DNA of 64,000 nucleotides, from the NCBI RefSeq assembly GCF_001613065.1, contig NZ_BDBQ01000069.1, positions 1-64,000 on the forward strand, read 5' to 3'. This DNA comes from Nocardia miyunensis NBRC 108239. GTDB taxonomy: Bacteria > Actinomycetota > Actinomycetes > Mycobacteriales > Mycobacteriaceae. The stretch's first letter is position 1. Each line of letters begins with the position of its first letter. The translations under genes and the position numbers were made by a program. Below the pieces are notes generated by a model. That model did no database searches, was not told where the DNA came from, and worked only from the letters and a program-made list of their open reading frames with translations. Shown piece by piece: positions 47,859 through 56,438 of the stretch.

Positions 47859-49784
47859 GTGTGTGGCCTGCTCGGATTTCTGACCGCCGATGTGGCGACC
47901 GACGAGGTCGTGCATCAGGTGTACGAGGCGCTGCAATGTGGACGTCACCGGGGGCCCGATGAGCGCGGTACCTGGCACGACGAGCACATAATCCTGGGCT
48001 TCAACCGCCTGTCGATCATCGATATCGAACATTCGCACCAGCCGCTGCGCTGGGGGCCGCCGGAGAATCCGGAGCGGTACGCGCTGGCGTTCAACGGGGA
48101 GATCTATAACTACCTCGAGCTGCGCGAGCAGCTCAGCGCCGAGCACGACGCGCGGTTCCGCACCGAGGGCGACGGCGAGTCCATCGTCGCGGCGTACCAC
48201 TACTGGGGCACCGAGGCGTTCTCCCGGTTGCGCGGCATGTTCGCCTTCGCGATCTGGGATACCGAGACCCGGCAGCTGGTCATCGCGCGCGACCGGTTCG
48301 GCATCAAACCGCTGTTCGTCGCGACCGGGCCGGGTGGCACCGCGTACGCGAGCGAGAAGAAGAGCCTGCTCGAGCTGCTCGAACCGCTGGGGCTGTCCCG
48401 GTCGATCGATGTGCGCGCGGTCGAGCACTACACCGTGCTGCAGTACGTGCCCGAGCCCGAGACGCTGCACGCGGATGTCCGGCGCCTGGAGTCCGGCTGC
48501 TACGCGACGCTGACGCCGGGTGAGCAGCCGAAGATCACCCGCTATTTCGAACCGAAGTTCCGGGTGCGGCCGTTCGCGCCGGACAGCGCCGAGTCTCGGT
48601 ATCGGGAGATCTCCGAGGTCCTGCGGGATTCGGTCGCCAAACATATGCGCGCGGACGTGACGGTCGGCGCGTTCCTGTCCGGCGGCATCGACTCCACCGC
48701 CACCGCCGCGCTGGCGATCCAGCACAACCCGAACCTGCTCACCTTCACCTCGGCGTTCGAACGCGAGGGCTACTCCGAGGCCGACGTGGCCGCCGAGACC
48801 GCCGACGCGATCGGCGCGAAGCATTTCATCCGGACGGTCAGCCCGGAGGATTTCGCCGGGGCGATCCCCGAAATCGTCTGGTACCTGGACGATCCGGTCG
48901 CGGATCCGGCGCTGGTGCCGCTGTACTTCGTGGCCAAGGAGGCCCGCAAGCACGTCAAGGTGGTGCTCTCGGGCGAGGGCGCGGACGAGTTGTTCGGCGG
49001 CTACACCATCTACCGGGAACCGTTGTCGCTCAAGCCTTTCGAGTATCTGCCGGGCGCTGCGCGGCGGCTGCTGGGCAAGCTGTCCGACCGGATTCCCGAG
49101 GGCACCCGGGGCAAGAGCCTGCTGCATCGCGGATCCCTCACCCTCGAGCAGCGGTACTACGGCAACGCGCGCAGTTTCAGCGACGCCCAGTTGCGCGCGG
49201 TGCTGCGTGACTTCCGGCCCGAATGGACCCACCAGGACGTCACCGCGCCGATCTACGCCCGCTCGCGCGGCTGGGATCCGGTGGCGCGGATGCAGCATCT
49301 GGACCTGTTCACCTGGCTGCGCGGGGACATCCTGGTCAAGGCCGACAAGATGACCATGGCGAACTCCCTCGAGTTGCGGGTGCCGTTCCTGGATCCCGAG
49401 GTGTTCGCGATCGCCGAACAGCTACCGTACGAGCAGAAGATCACCTCCGAGACCACCAAGTACGCCCTGCGCCGGGCGCTCGAGGAGATCGTGCCGCCGC
49501 ATGTGCTGCACCGCCCGAAGCTGGGCTTCCCGGTGCCGCTGCGGCACTGGCTGCGCGGTCCGGAGCTGTACGACTGGGCCGCACAGCAGATCGCCGAATC
49601 GCAGACCGACCATCTGCTGGACAAGGCCGCGGTCACCGCGATGCTCACCGCGCACCGCACCGGCACGGTGGATCACAGCCGCCGGCTGTGGACGGTGCTG
49701 GTGTTCATGGTCTGGCACGGCATCTTCGTCGAGGACCGCATCAAGCCCGCCATCGAGGAGCCCACCTACCCGGTGCGCCTGTAA
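47859..49784 (+). CDS. asnB: Asparagine synthase-type amidotransferase (AsnB/LtsA)
   Basis: 641 residues. The N-terminal glutamine amidotransferase domain begins VCGLLGFLT, with the catalytic Cys at position 2 after processing, then GRHRGPDERGTWH and AFNGEIYNYLEL. The C-terminal synthetase domain has the PP-loop SGGIDSTATAALA, LSGEGADELFGGY and KADKMTMANSLELRVPFLD. The GTG at 47859 is fixed by the need for Cys2. In Corynebacterium (LtsA) and mycobacteria the orthologue amidates meso-diaminopimelate of peptidoglycan rather than making Asn; the same location beside ctaC favours that role. Confidence 0.93.
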   Translation: MCGLLGFLTADVATDEVVHQVYEALQCGRHRGPDERGTWHDEHIILGFNRLSIIDIEHSHQPLRWGPPENPERYALAFNGEIYNYLELREQLSAEHDARFRTEGDGESIVAAYHYWGTEAFSRLRGMFAFAIWDTETRQLVIARDRFGIKPLFVATGPGGTAYASEKKSLLELLEPLGLSRSIDVRAVEHYTVLQYVPEPETLHADVRRLESGCYATLTPGEQPKITRYFEPKFRVRPFAPDSAESRYREISEVLRDSVAKHMRADVTVGAFLSGGIDSTATAALAIQHNPNLLTFTSAFEREGYSEADVAAETADAIGAKHFIRTVSPEDFAGAIPEIVWYLDDPVADPALVPLYFVAKEARKHVKVVLSGEGADELFGGYTIYREPLSLKPFEYLPGAARRLLGKLSDRIPEGTRGKSLLHRGSLTLEQRYYGNARSFSDAQLRAVLRDFRPEWTHQDVTAPIYARSRGWDPVARMQHLDLFTWLRGDILVKADKMTMANSLELRVPFLDPEVFAIAEQLPYEQKITSETTKYALRRALEEIVPPHVLHRPKLGFPVPLRHWLRGPELYDWAAQQIAESQTDHLLDKAAVTAMLTAHRTGTVDHSRRLWTVLVFMVWHGIFVEDRIKPAIEEPTYPVRL

Positions 49785-49967
49785 CGGTCGCTGATCGACC
49801 GGTCCGCCGAGCCGTGCGACATCCCCCGATCAGCATGAAGAATCGGGGGGCCGAGCGTCGCCACCACGATCGAGGGCCGGGCTCGTACGGAAACCCGGTC
49901 CGAACGCCTCGCCGGTTCACCTGGTATTCGCCGCGTCGTAGCCTCACCAGCACCGGACCGGAGTTAG

Positions 49968-51620
49968 GTGGAACGCATGGCGGAGAACCCGGGCCCCAGC
50001 AGCGACGAGACCGCGCCGGACGCGGCGCCGCAGGCCACGAACCAGGGCGTCAGCCGACGACGTCTGTTCGGCGCGTCGGCCGGCGCCGCGGTCGCCGGGC
50101 TGGCGGTCGGAGCGGGCGCGGCTACCGCGCTGCGCGGCAACGGCGAAACTCGGGCCGCCGAGATCTGGCCGCGCACACCCGATCTGGTCATGAGCGCGGA
50201 CGGCACCGCGGCACCGCACGTCTCGGGCCTGCACTTGCAGTTCGGGGCCGACGCGGCGCACGAAGCGGTCATCTCCTGGTACACGACCGATTCGGTACGC
50301 AATCCGGTGGTGCGGTACGGCACCGCCGCCGCGGGATTCGGCACGACCGTGCCCGCGCAGACCCGCACGTATCGGGACGGCAAGTCCGGGGTCGAGATCA
50401 CCGCCCATCATGTGCGGCTGACCGGCCTGTCCCCCGATACCGACTACGTCTACGCCGCGGGTCACGACGGCGCACCGCCCGAATTGGGCACGCTGCGCAC
50501 CGCGCCCAGCGGGCGGGCGGCGTTCCGGTTCACGAGTTTCGGTGATCAGGGCACGCCGACGCTGGGCAAATTGGTCAACGGCGCGTACGTCAACGACAAT
50601 CTCGGCTCGCCGTTCGCCGGTGACGTCACCGCCGGAATCGAGCGTGTCGCTCCGCTGTTCAATCTGGTCAACGGCGATCTGTGCTACGCCAATCTGGCCA
50701 CCGATCGCATCCGCACCTGGAACGACTGGTGGGCCAACAACTCTCGCTCGGCCCGCTACCGCCCGTGGATGCCCGCACCCGGCAATCACGAGAACGAACT
50801 CGGCAACGGGCCGATCGGATATCAGGCGTTCCAAACGTATTTCACCGTGCCCGATGCGGGCGGCGAGGATCTCACGCGAGGTCTGTGGTACTCGTTCACC
50901 GTCGGCGGAGTGCGCGTCATCGCCCTGGCCAACGACGACATCTGCTATCAGGACGCGGGCAACAGTTATGTGCGCGGCTATTCCGGGGGCGCCCAGAAGC
51001 GTTGGCTCGAGGCCGAATTGGCGACGGCGCGCGCGGATCGAGGCATCGACTGGGTGGTGGTGTTCATGCACCAGACCGCGATCTCCTCGGCCGACAAGTT
51101 CAACGGGGCCGATCTGGGGATCCGGCAGGAATGGTTGCCGCTGTTCGACAAATACCAGGTCGATCTGGTGCTGGCCGGGCACGAACACCATTACGAGCGT
51201 TCCCATCCGGTCCGCGGCGTTCTGGGCACCGACACCCTCACACCGAAACCGGCGGACACCCGTACCGATGTCATCGATACCAGCAAGGGCACGGTGCATC
51301 TGGTGATCGGCGGCGGCGGGACCTCCGCACCGTCCAACGCCATGTTCTTCCCCGGCGAGCAGTGCCGCGTCGTCACCGCGGTCGGTGCGACGGACTCCGG
51401 CACCGGTAAGAAGACGCCCGTGTACATCCAGGAGCAGGCCCCCTGGTCGGCCTTCAAGGATTCCGAACACCCTTACGGTTTCTGCGCCTTCGATGTCGAC
51501 CCCGGCGAACCGGGCGGCATCACCACCATGAAGGCCATCTACTACGCCCTCACCGGGCCCACCAACACCCTGAAGGTCGTCGATCACTTCACCCTGACTC
51601 GCCCCCGCTCGGACCGCTGA
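49968..51620 (+). CDS. Tat-exported purple-acid-phosphatase-like metallophosphoesterase
   Basis: 550 residues. Twin-arginine signal SRRRLFGASAGAA, an N-terminal fibronectin-like domain (about 75-180: HEAVISWYTTDS, HVRLTGLSPDTDYVYAAG), and a metallophosphatase domain (about 185-470) with metal motifs SFGDQG, NGDLCYAN, GNHENE, VVFMHQTA and GHEHHYERS. The short C-terminal domain ends at 550. Similar in plan to M. tuberculosis Rv2577. It likely hydrolyses phosphate esters outside the membrane using a dimetal centre. Start GTG 49968 or ATG 49977. A TAGCCT -10 candidate lies about 30 bases upstream of the start. Confidence 0.88.
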   Translation: MERMAENPGPSSDETAPDAAPQATNQGVSRRRLFGASAGAAVAGLAVGAGAATALRGNGETRAAEIWPRTPDLVMSADGTAAPHVSGLHLQFGADAAHEAVISWYTTDSVRNPVVRYGTAAAGFGTTVPAQTRTYRDGKSGVEITAHHVRLTGLSPDTDYVYAAGHDGAPPELGTLRTAPSGRAAFRFTSFGDQGTPTLGKLVNGAYVNDNLGSPFAGDVTAGIERVAPLFNLVNGDLCYANLATDRIRTWNDWWANNSRSARYRPWMPAPGNHENELGNGPIGYQAFQTYFTVPDAGGEDLTRGLWYSFTVGGVRVIALANDDICYQDAGNSYVRGYSGGAQKRWLEAELATARADRGIDWVVVFMHQTAISSADKFNGADLGIRQEWLPLFDKYQVDLVLAGHEHHYERSHPVRGVLGTDTLTPKPADTRTDVIDTSKGTVHLVIGGGGTSAPSNAMFFPGEQCRVVTAVGATDSGTGKKTPVYIQEQAPWSAFKDSEHPYGFCAFDVDPGEPGGITTMKAIYYALTGPTNTLKVVDHFTLTRPRSDR

Positions 51621-51815
51621 CCGCGGCCCTCGGTCTCCGCCCGCGGCGGCGAGCGGCAGTCGGCGCGTCCTCGCCCCGGTCGGGCAGGAATCCACCGCGA
51701 CGCGACCCGCGACGGCGTCAGCCACCCGGCACCTCCGGCTCCACGGGTGTGGTGGTTGCAACCGATTGCGGGATCATTCGAGAGTCGAACGGGCACACTG
51801 TGTTTCGATGCGCCA
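51621..51815. other. Convergent spacer with no feature seen
   Basis: 195 bases between the phosphatase and cobS 3' ends, with short CCGCGG repeats and no convincing terminator. Confidence 0.3.
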
Positions 51816-52568
51816 TCAGCGACTGCCGAAGGTGGCGACGACGAGCGTGAGCGTGGTACTCACCTCCAGCGCGGCGCCGAGGACGTCGCCGTTGAGTCCG
51901 CCGAACCGTGCGACGCAGTGGCGGACCAGGATTCCGGCGGCGACCAGGCCCACCGCGACGGCCAGGATACCGAGCCACCATCGGCCCGGGACGGCGAAAA
52001 ACCCCGCGGCGAGGGCGATCACGGCCCACGGCAGGGCGATCCGCGGCGATTGCGTCCCGGCGACCAGCGCCCCGAATCCCGAACCGGGGGCGGGTTCGTA
52101 GCCGCGGCGACAGGCCAGCACCACCGCGACCCGCCCGATCACCACCGCCGCCGCGATGGCCTGCCACCGCCCCGATCCGGCCAGTGACGCACACGAGAAC
52201 GCCTGAGCACCGATGGCGAATATCGCCGCGGCAACACCGAACGGCCCCGCCCCGCCGCTTTTCATGATCTCCCGCGCACGTTCGGGCGGCCCGTAACTGC
52301 CGAGCCCGTCGAAGGTGTCGGCCAACCCGTCCAAATGCATCCCCCGCGTGCTCAACGCGAGCGCCCCCACCGTGACCAACCCGGCCACCGCGAAACTCGT
52401 TCCCGCAGTAGCCAACAGCCACATCAACCCGGCCGCCCCGGCCCCCAGCACGATCCCCACCACCGGAGCCATCGCGATGGCCCGAGCCGCAACCCGCCGA
52501 TCCACCTCACCGGGCCCGGCCACGGGCAGCACCGTCAACCACGAGAACGCCAGCCGAATCCCGTTCAC
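51816..52568 (-). CDS. cobS: Adenosylcobinamide-GDP ribazoletransferase (cobalamin 5'-phosphate synthase)
   Basis: 250-residue integral membrane enzyme joining adenosylcobinamide-GDP and alpha-ribazole in the last steps of B12 synthesis. Six to seven membrane segments; the conserved metal/diphosphate motif STRGMHLDGLADTFDGLG (about residue 76-93) and SGGAGPFGV are present, and GGLNGDVLGA at the C-terminus. The start GTG 52568 has AAGGG eight bases upstream; the TTG six bases earlier has no spacing. About 400 bases after the cobUT fusion stop, in the same direction. Confidence 0.93.
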   Translation of the reverse strand: MNGIRLAFSWLTVLPVAGPGEVDRRVAARAIAMAPVVGIVLGAGAAGLMWLLATAGTSFAVAGLVTVGALALSTRGMHLDGLADTFDGLGSYGPPERAREIMKSGGAGPFGVAAAIFAIGAQAFSCASLAGSGRWQAIAAAVVIGRVAVVLACRRGYEPAPGSGFGALVAGTQSPRIALPWAVIALAAGFFAVPGRWWLGILAVAVGLVAAGILVRHCVARFGGLNGDVLGAALEVSTTLTLVVATFGSR

Positions 52569-52970
52569 CGGCAACCCTTCTCATCCAGAGAACGATTCCT
52601 CCGCCACGACGGGACACCGCCCGCGCGCACCGGACCCCATCGAACAACCGGAACAACCACATACCCCGCCGAGCGCGACGACATCCACCGCTCATTCGGA
52701 CTGATCACCTGCACAGCAGACGATTTCCGCCGGACAACACGGGGTGCCGAGCACAACCACGCCCCGCGCACGTTCAGTCGGCTCCTCGACACAGCAGACC
52801 ACTCCGGCCGCCGGACGACATGGTCGTCCGAGCACAGCGGCGTCCACTGCTCATCCGGTCGGATTGCCCGTGCAACAGGCGTTTCCGGCCGGACAACGCG
52901 GCCCGCCCCGGGCCTGCCGCAGGTCGGCGGCAGGGAGCAGGATTCGACGGGGGTCATCGGCCGGTGTCGA
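52569..52970 (-). repeat. Intergenic region with three degenerate repeat copies
   Basis: Between cobUT and cobS. Copies at about 52676-52757, 52771-52838 and 52839-52901 share an ordered series of words: CACTCATTCGG-like, CTGCACAGCAGAC, TTCCGCCGGACAAC-CGG and CCGAGCACA. Each is 63 to 82 bases long. Any reading frame here is a repeat artefact. Confidence 0.55.
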
Positions 52971-54884
52971 TCAGGGCGCGGCGGGGGCGGTGTCGTCGGC
53001 GGTGCTGACTCCGGCCTCGCCGAAGGTGGCCATTTCCGTGAGGGCGGCGACCGCGCCGCGCAGGATGGGCAGGGCGGTGACCGCGCCGGAACCCTCGCCG
53101 AGGCGCATCTCCATATCCACCAGGGGTTCCAGGCCGAGTTTGGTGAGGGCGGCGCGGTGGGCGGGCTCGGTCGAGCGATGGCCCGCGACCCACCATGCCG
53201 ACGCTCCCGGCGCGAGCGCGTCGGCGAGCAGGGCGGCGGCGGTGACGACCACGCCGTCCAGGATCACCGGCGTGCGGCGCACCGCGGCCTGCGCGAGATA
53301 TCCGGCCATCGCGGCCAGATCCGCGCCACCCGCGACCCGCAGCAGGGCGACCGGATCCTTCAGATGCGGACGGGCCCGCCACATGGCGTCGCGGATCGCG
53401 GCCGCCTTGCGCATCCAGCCCGCATCGTCGACGCCGGTGCCTCGGCCGACGGCCAGCACCGGTTCGGTATCGGTGAGCGCGGCGATCAGAACCGTTGCGG
53501 GCGTGGTGTTCCCGATGCCCATATCACCGGCGATCAGCAGATCCGCACCGCCGTCGATCTCCTCGTCGGCGATCGCGCGCCCGGCCGCCAGCGCGGCGTT
53601 CACCTGCGCCTCGGTCAGCGCGTCCTCGCGGTCGATGGCCCCGCTCGCCCGTCGCACCTTGTGCGCCGAGACCGCCGGATCGGTATCGGCGTCGACGGCG
53701 ATGTCCACCACGCGCACGGTCGCGTCCGCTAGCCGAGCCAGGGCGTTCACCGCCGCGCCGCCCGCCAGGATATTGGCCACCATCTGGACGGTGACCTCAC
53801 TCGGATAGGCCGAAACCCCGTGCCGCGCAATGCCGTGATCGCCCGCGAACACCACGATCCGGGCCCGCTCGAACTGCCGCGGCGGGCAGGTCCCCTGACA
53901 TGCGGCGACCCAGTTGCCCAGCGTCTCCAGCCGCCCCAGCGCACCCGCGGGCTTGGTCAACTGCGACTGCCGTTCCTGCGCCTGCACCCGGACGTGCTGA
54001 TCCGGCGGCGCGACGATCCCGAAAACCGGCGCCGCACCGGACAGGTCGTACATCGGATCGGCAGCGCCGGGAATCGCGGGAGGTATTGCGACCGAACCGT
54101 TTCCCGAATCCTGCTCCGCTACACCGGACCCCGCCGCGTCTCCGGCAGCCAGCGCTGCCGCACCCTGCGCAGCGGTCTCGTCCTGCGCAGGGCCCCCGTG
54201 CGGCGCGATGGACCCGCTCTGCGCGGTCGCCCGGCTCTGCGCAGTCACCTCGTCCTGCGTCGCGACCCCGCTCTGCGCCGCGTCCCCGGCCTGCTGCGTG
54301 CCGGGCACGACCGAAGTCACTGCCGCAGTGGCATTTTCAGCCTCGCGGACCCGCACCGGAACACCCGCGACAACGAGGTACACCTCGTCACACAACGCCG
54401 CCACCCGCTGGTTGAGCGATCCGATCTCATCGGCGAACAACCGCCCGGACCGCGTACCCGGCAGCACGCCCAACCCGGTCTCGGGACTCACGATGACCAG
54501 CGGCTGCTCGTATCCGGCGATCGCCGCGACCAACTCCGCGACATCGGGCGCGACGGTCCCGCGCGGCGACTCCCATGCCGCCCGCGCATCGATCCGCCCG
54601 GTCAGCCAGGTGCCCAGATCATCGATCAGCGTCATCGGCGTCGGCTCGGCCAGCGCCCGGACCGGATCGCCCTCGACGACCTGCCAGTCCGCGGGCCGCC
54701 GCTCCCGATGCGCCGCCACCCGGTCGGCGAAATCACCGTCGGCGGGATCCACCGCGGCGGTCGCGACATACCGGACGGGACCGGCTCGACCGGCCAGTTC
54801 CTCGGCGAAGGCCGATTTCCCGGACCGTGTCCCACCGAGTACCAGCGTCCGGAGCGGGCGCTGCCTCGAAGCATCGTTCAACAC
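52971..54884 (-). CDS. CobU-CobT fusion: adenosylcobinamide kinase/guanylyltransferase plus NaMN:DMB phosphoribosyltransferase
   Basis: 637 residues in one uninterrupted frame. The N-terminal CobU-type domain (about 10-180) has the P-loop VLGGTRSGKSAFAEEL, VRYVATAAVDP, AAHRERRPADWQ and IVSPETGLGVLPGTRSGRLFADEIG. A linker (about 190-285) is Gln/Ala/Ser/Gly-rich with repeats of AQSG and AQDE type. The C-terminal CobT domain (about 290-637) has LTKPAGALGRLE, VFAGDHGIARHGVSAYP, GDMGIGNTTPA and GHRSTEPAHRAAL. It would both activate cobinamide and make alpha-ribazole phosphate, the two inputs leading to CobS. The GTG start is set by a leaderless -10. Confidence 0.92.
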   Translation of the reverse strand: MLNDASRQRPLRTLVLGGTRSGKSAFAEELAGRAGPVRYVATAAVDPADGDFADRVAAHRERRPADWQVVEGDPVRALAEPTPMTLIDDLGTWLTGRIDARAAWESPRGTVAPDVAELVAAIAGYEQPLVIVSPETGLGVLPGTRSGRLFADEIGSLNQRVAALCDEVYLVVAGVPVRVREAENATAAVTSVVPGTQQAGDAAQSGVATQDEVTAQSRATAQSGSIAPHGGPAQDETAAQGAAALAAGDAAGSGVAEQDSGNGSVAIPPAIPGAADPMYDLSGAAPVFGIVAPPDQHVRVQAQERQSQLTKPAGALGRLETLGNWVAACQGTCPPRQFERARIVVFAGDHGIARHGVSAYPSEVTVQMVANILAGGAAVNALARLADATVRVVDIAVDADTDPAVSAHKVRRASGAIDREDALTEAQVNAALAAGRAIADEEIDGGADLLIAGDMGIGNTTPATVLIAALTDTEPVLAVGRGTGVDDAGWMRKAAAIRDAMWRARPHLKDPVALLRVAGGADLAAMAGYLAQAAVRRTPVILDGVVVTAAALLADALAPGASAWWVAGHRSTEPAHRAALTKLGLEPLVDMEMRLGEGSGAVTALPILRGAVAALTEMATFGEAGVSTADDTAPAAP

Positions 54885-54890
54885 GCCAGA

Positions 54891-54896
54891 ACGGTA
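54891..54896 (-). promoter_or_regulatory. -10 element, leaderless cobUT
   Basis: TACCGT six bases from the GTG at 54884. No cobalamin riboswitch can fit, since there is no leader. Confidence 0.5.
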
Positions 54897-54956
54897 CCAA
54901 TCACCTCCTCACCACGACATGCGCGCACCGGCACCACGCACGGATCCCCAGACCTC

Positions 54957-55008
54957 TTGTCAGGATTCGCCTGACAGATCCATACTGTTGTCAGGCAATA
55001 CCTGACAA
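54957..55008 (+). promoter_or_regulatory. Paired operators and promoter for the ClpX-type zinc-finger gene
   Basis: Two inverted repeats: TTGTCAGG-N5-CCTGACAG at 54957-54977 and TTGTCAGG-N5-CCTGACAA at 54988-55008. Centres are 31 bases apart, three helical turns, so a regulator would bind the same face twice. TTGTCA at 54957-54962 serves as a -35 and CATACT at 54981-54986 as a -10 (18-base spacing), so the promoter is embedded in the operators. Confidence 0.8.
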
Positions 55009-55034
55009 GATGTTCCCGTCCCGAGGAGGGCTCG

Positions 55035-55400
55035 ATGACCGCACCGACACCCGCACCACCCCGATGCTCCTTCTGCGGCAAGGCCGCCACCGAGGTGAGC
55101 ACTCTCGTCGCCGGTCCCGGCGTGCACATCTGCGACGAATGCATCGGACTGGCCGCGACCATCACGGAGAATCGCCGCGCCTCCGACACCCCCGCTCCCC
55201 TGCAGATATGGGAGGCGATGTCGGACGACGAAATGCTCCAGCACATTCCGCGGGTGGCGGCGGTCGCCGGTCAGGTGGAGGAGAATCTGCGCGACTGGGT
55301 TCAGGAGTTGCGCCGCCGCAAGGTCACCTGGGCCCGCATCGGCGGCGCGCTCGACATCACCCGGCAATCCGCCTGGGAACGCTTCTCCGGCGAGGAGTGA
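55035..55400 (+). CDS. Small ClpX C4-type zinc-finger protein with helix-turn-helix end
   Basis: 121 residues. N-terminal ClpX-type zinc-binding domain (about 10-47): RCSFCGKAATEV...HICDECIGL, four Cys in two CxxC pairs. A linker and helical part follow, and a C-terminal helix-turn-helix KVTWARIGGALDITRQSAWERFSGEE. It lacks the ClpX AAA+ domain, so it is no unfoldase. ATG 55035 with GGAGGG upstream. Its promoter has two identical-arm operators, and as the adjacent DNA-binding-like protein it is the best candidate to bind them (autoregulation). Signal sensed, and other targets, unknown. Confidence 0.82.
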   Translation: MTAPTPAPPRCSFCGKAATEVSTLVAGPGVHICDECIGLAATITENRRASDTPAPLQIWEAMSDDEMLQHIPRVAAVAGQVEENLRDWVQELRRRKVTWARIGGALDITRQSAWERFSGEE

Positions 55401-55419
55401 AACCGCCCCGGCGCGGGAC

Positions 55420-56376
55420 TCAGGATCCGAAGCGACGACGATATTCGGTGGGCGCGATCCCGACCTGACGCTGGAAGTGGTGCCGCAACAGGGCTCCGGA
55501 GCCGAACCCGCAGCGGCCCGCGATGGTCTCGAGATCCAGCGCGGATTCCTCCAGCAGCTGCTTGGCCAGCAGAATGCGTTGCGAGGTCAGCCATTTCACC
55601 GGTGTCGTCCCGGCCTCGGCGGCGAAGCGGCGGGCGAAGGTGCGCGTCGACATGGCCGAGCGGGAGGCCAGATCCTCCACGGAGTGCGGCAGTTCGAGAT
55701 TTTCGTTCATCCAGCGCATGGTGTCCCCCAGACTGTCCGAATCACAGTCGGGGACGGGACGTTCGATGAACTGCCGCTGCCCGCCGTCGCGCTGCGGCGG
55801 CACCACCATGCGGCGGGCGATCTTGTTGGCCACGCCGCTGCCCAGTTCCCGGCGGACCAGATGCAGGCAGGCGTCGATTCCGGCCGCGGTGCCCGCACTG
55901 GTGATCACCGAGCCCTCGTCGACGAACAGCACGTCCGGGTCGACCGTGGCCTCGGGATACATCTCGGCGAGCTGATCCACGTACCGCCAGTGCGTGGTGC
56001 AGGTCCGCCCGTCGAGCAGTCCGGCCGCACCGGCCAGGAATGCGCCGGAACACACCGTGAGCACGATCGCCCCGGCCGCCGCCGCATCGCGAACCGCCTG
56101 CACCACAGCGGGATCGAACCCCGCCCCCGATGCGAACGGGAAGGCCGGAACGGCGACCAGGTCCGCACCGCGCAACTCGTCCAGGCCGTACTGCGGGGTG
56201 ACGGTGATACCGGGCGAACTCGACGCCAGCGGCCGTCCGGCCTGCGCGCCGCACACCCGGAAATCGAACAGCGGTAGTCCGTCCTCGCGGCGGTCCAGTC
56301 CGAAAACCTCACAGACGACCCCGAATTCGAACATGGCGAGATGTTCGTTGAGCACGACGGCGACCTTGGAGAGCAC
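55420..56376 (-). CDS. GlxA-type regulator (DJ-1/PfpI domain plus AraC helix-turn-helix)
   Basis: 318 residues. N-terminal class I glutaminase-like fold (about 1-185), with nucleophile-elbow LTVCSGAFLAGAAGLLDG and TTHWRYVDQLAEMYP; then an AraC-type DNA-binding domain with two HTHs (SVEDLASRSAMSTRTFARRFAAEAG, ETIAGRCGFGSGALLRHHFQRQVG) ending PTEYRRRF. Such GlxA/FtrA regulators control amino-sugar, glycine-betaine or stress genes; target unknown. The GTG at 56376 is set by a TACACT -10 six bases upstream (leaderless). Confidence 0.88.
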   Translation of the reverse strand: MLSKVAVVLNEHLAMFEFGVVCEVFGLDRREDGLPLFDFRVCGAQAGRPLASSSPGITVTPQYGLDELRGADLVAVPAFPFASGAGFDPAVVQAVRDAAAAGAIVLTVCSGAFLAGAAGLLDGRTCTTHWRYVDQLAEMYPEATVDPDVLFVDEGSVITSAGTAAGIDACLHLVRRELGSGVANKIARRMVVPPQRDGGQRQFIERPVPDCDSDSLGDTMRWMNENLELPHSVEDLASRSAMSTRTFARRFAAEAGTTPVKWLTSQRILLAKQLLEESALDLETIAGRCGFGSGALLRHHFQRQVGIAPTEYRRRFGS

Positions 56377-56382
56377 CCCATC

Positions 56383-56388
56383 AGTGTA
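56383..56388 (-). promoter_or_regulatory. -10 element, leaderless GlxA-type gene
   Basis: TACACT six bases upstream of the GTG at 56376. Confidence 0.55.
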
Positions 56389-56438
56389 CGTGGCTGAATA
56401 TTGATGAAGTATGTCGTTACCGCCACTGTTGGCGGCAA

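Noticed and set aside
52676..52901. Repeats considered as a CRISPR array
   Set aside because: Copies are long, few, diverged and lack unique spacers; no cas genes are present.
52569..52970. Minus-strand 130-codon frame over the repeats (with the frame over 43.8-44.3 kb)
   Set aside because: Open frame results from C-rich repeats lacking stops; no ribosome site and no protein-like pattern.
54885..54960. Possible cobalamin riboswitch ahead of cobUT
   Set aside because: The -10 lies six bases from the start codon, leaving no leader, and no B12-box-like sequence is visible.
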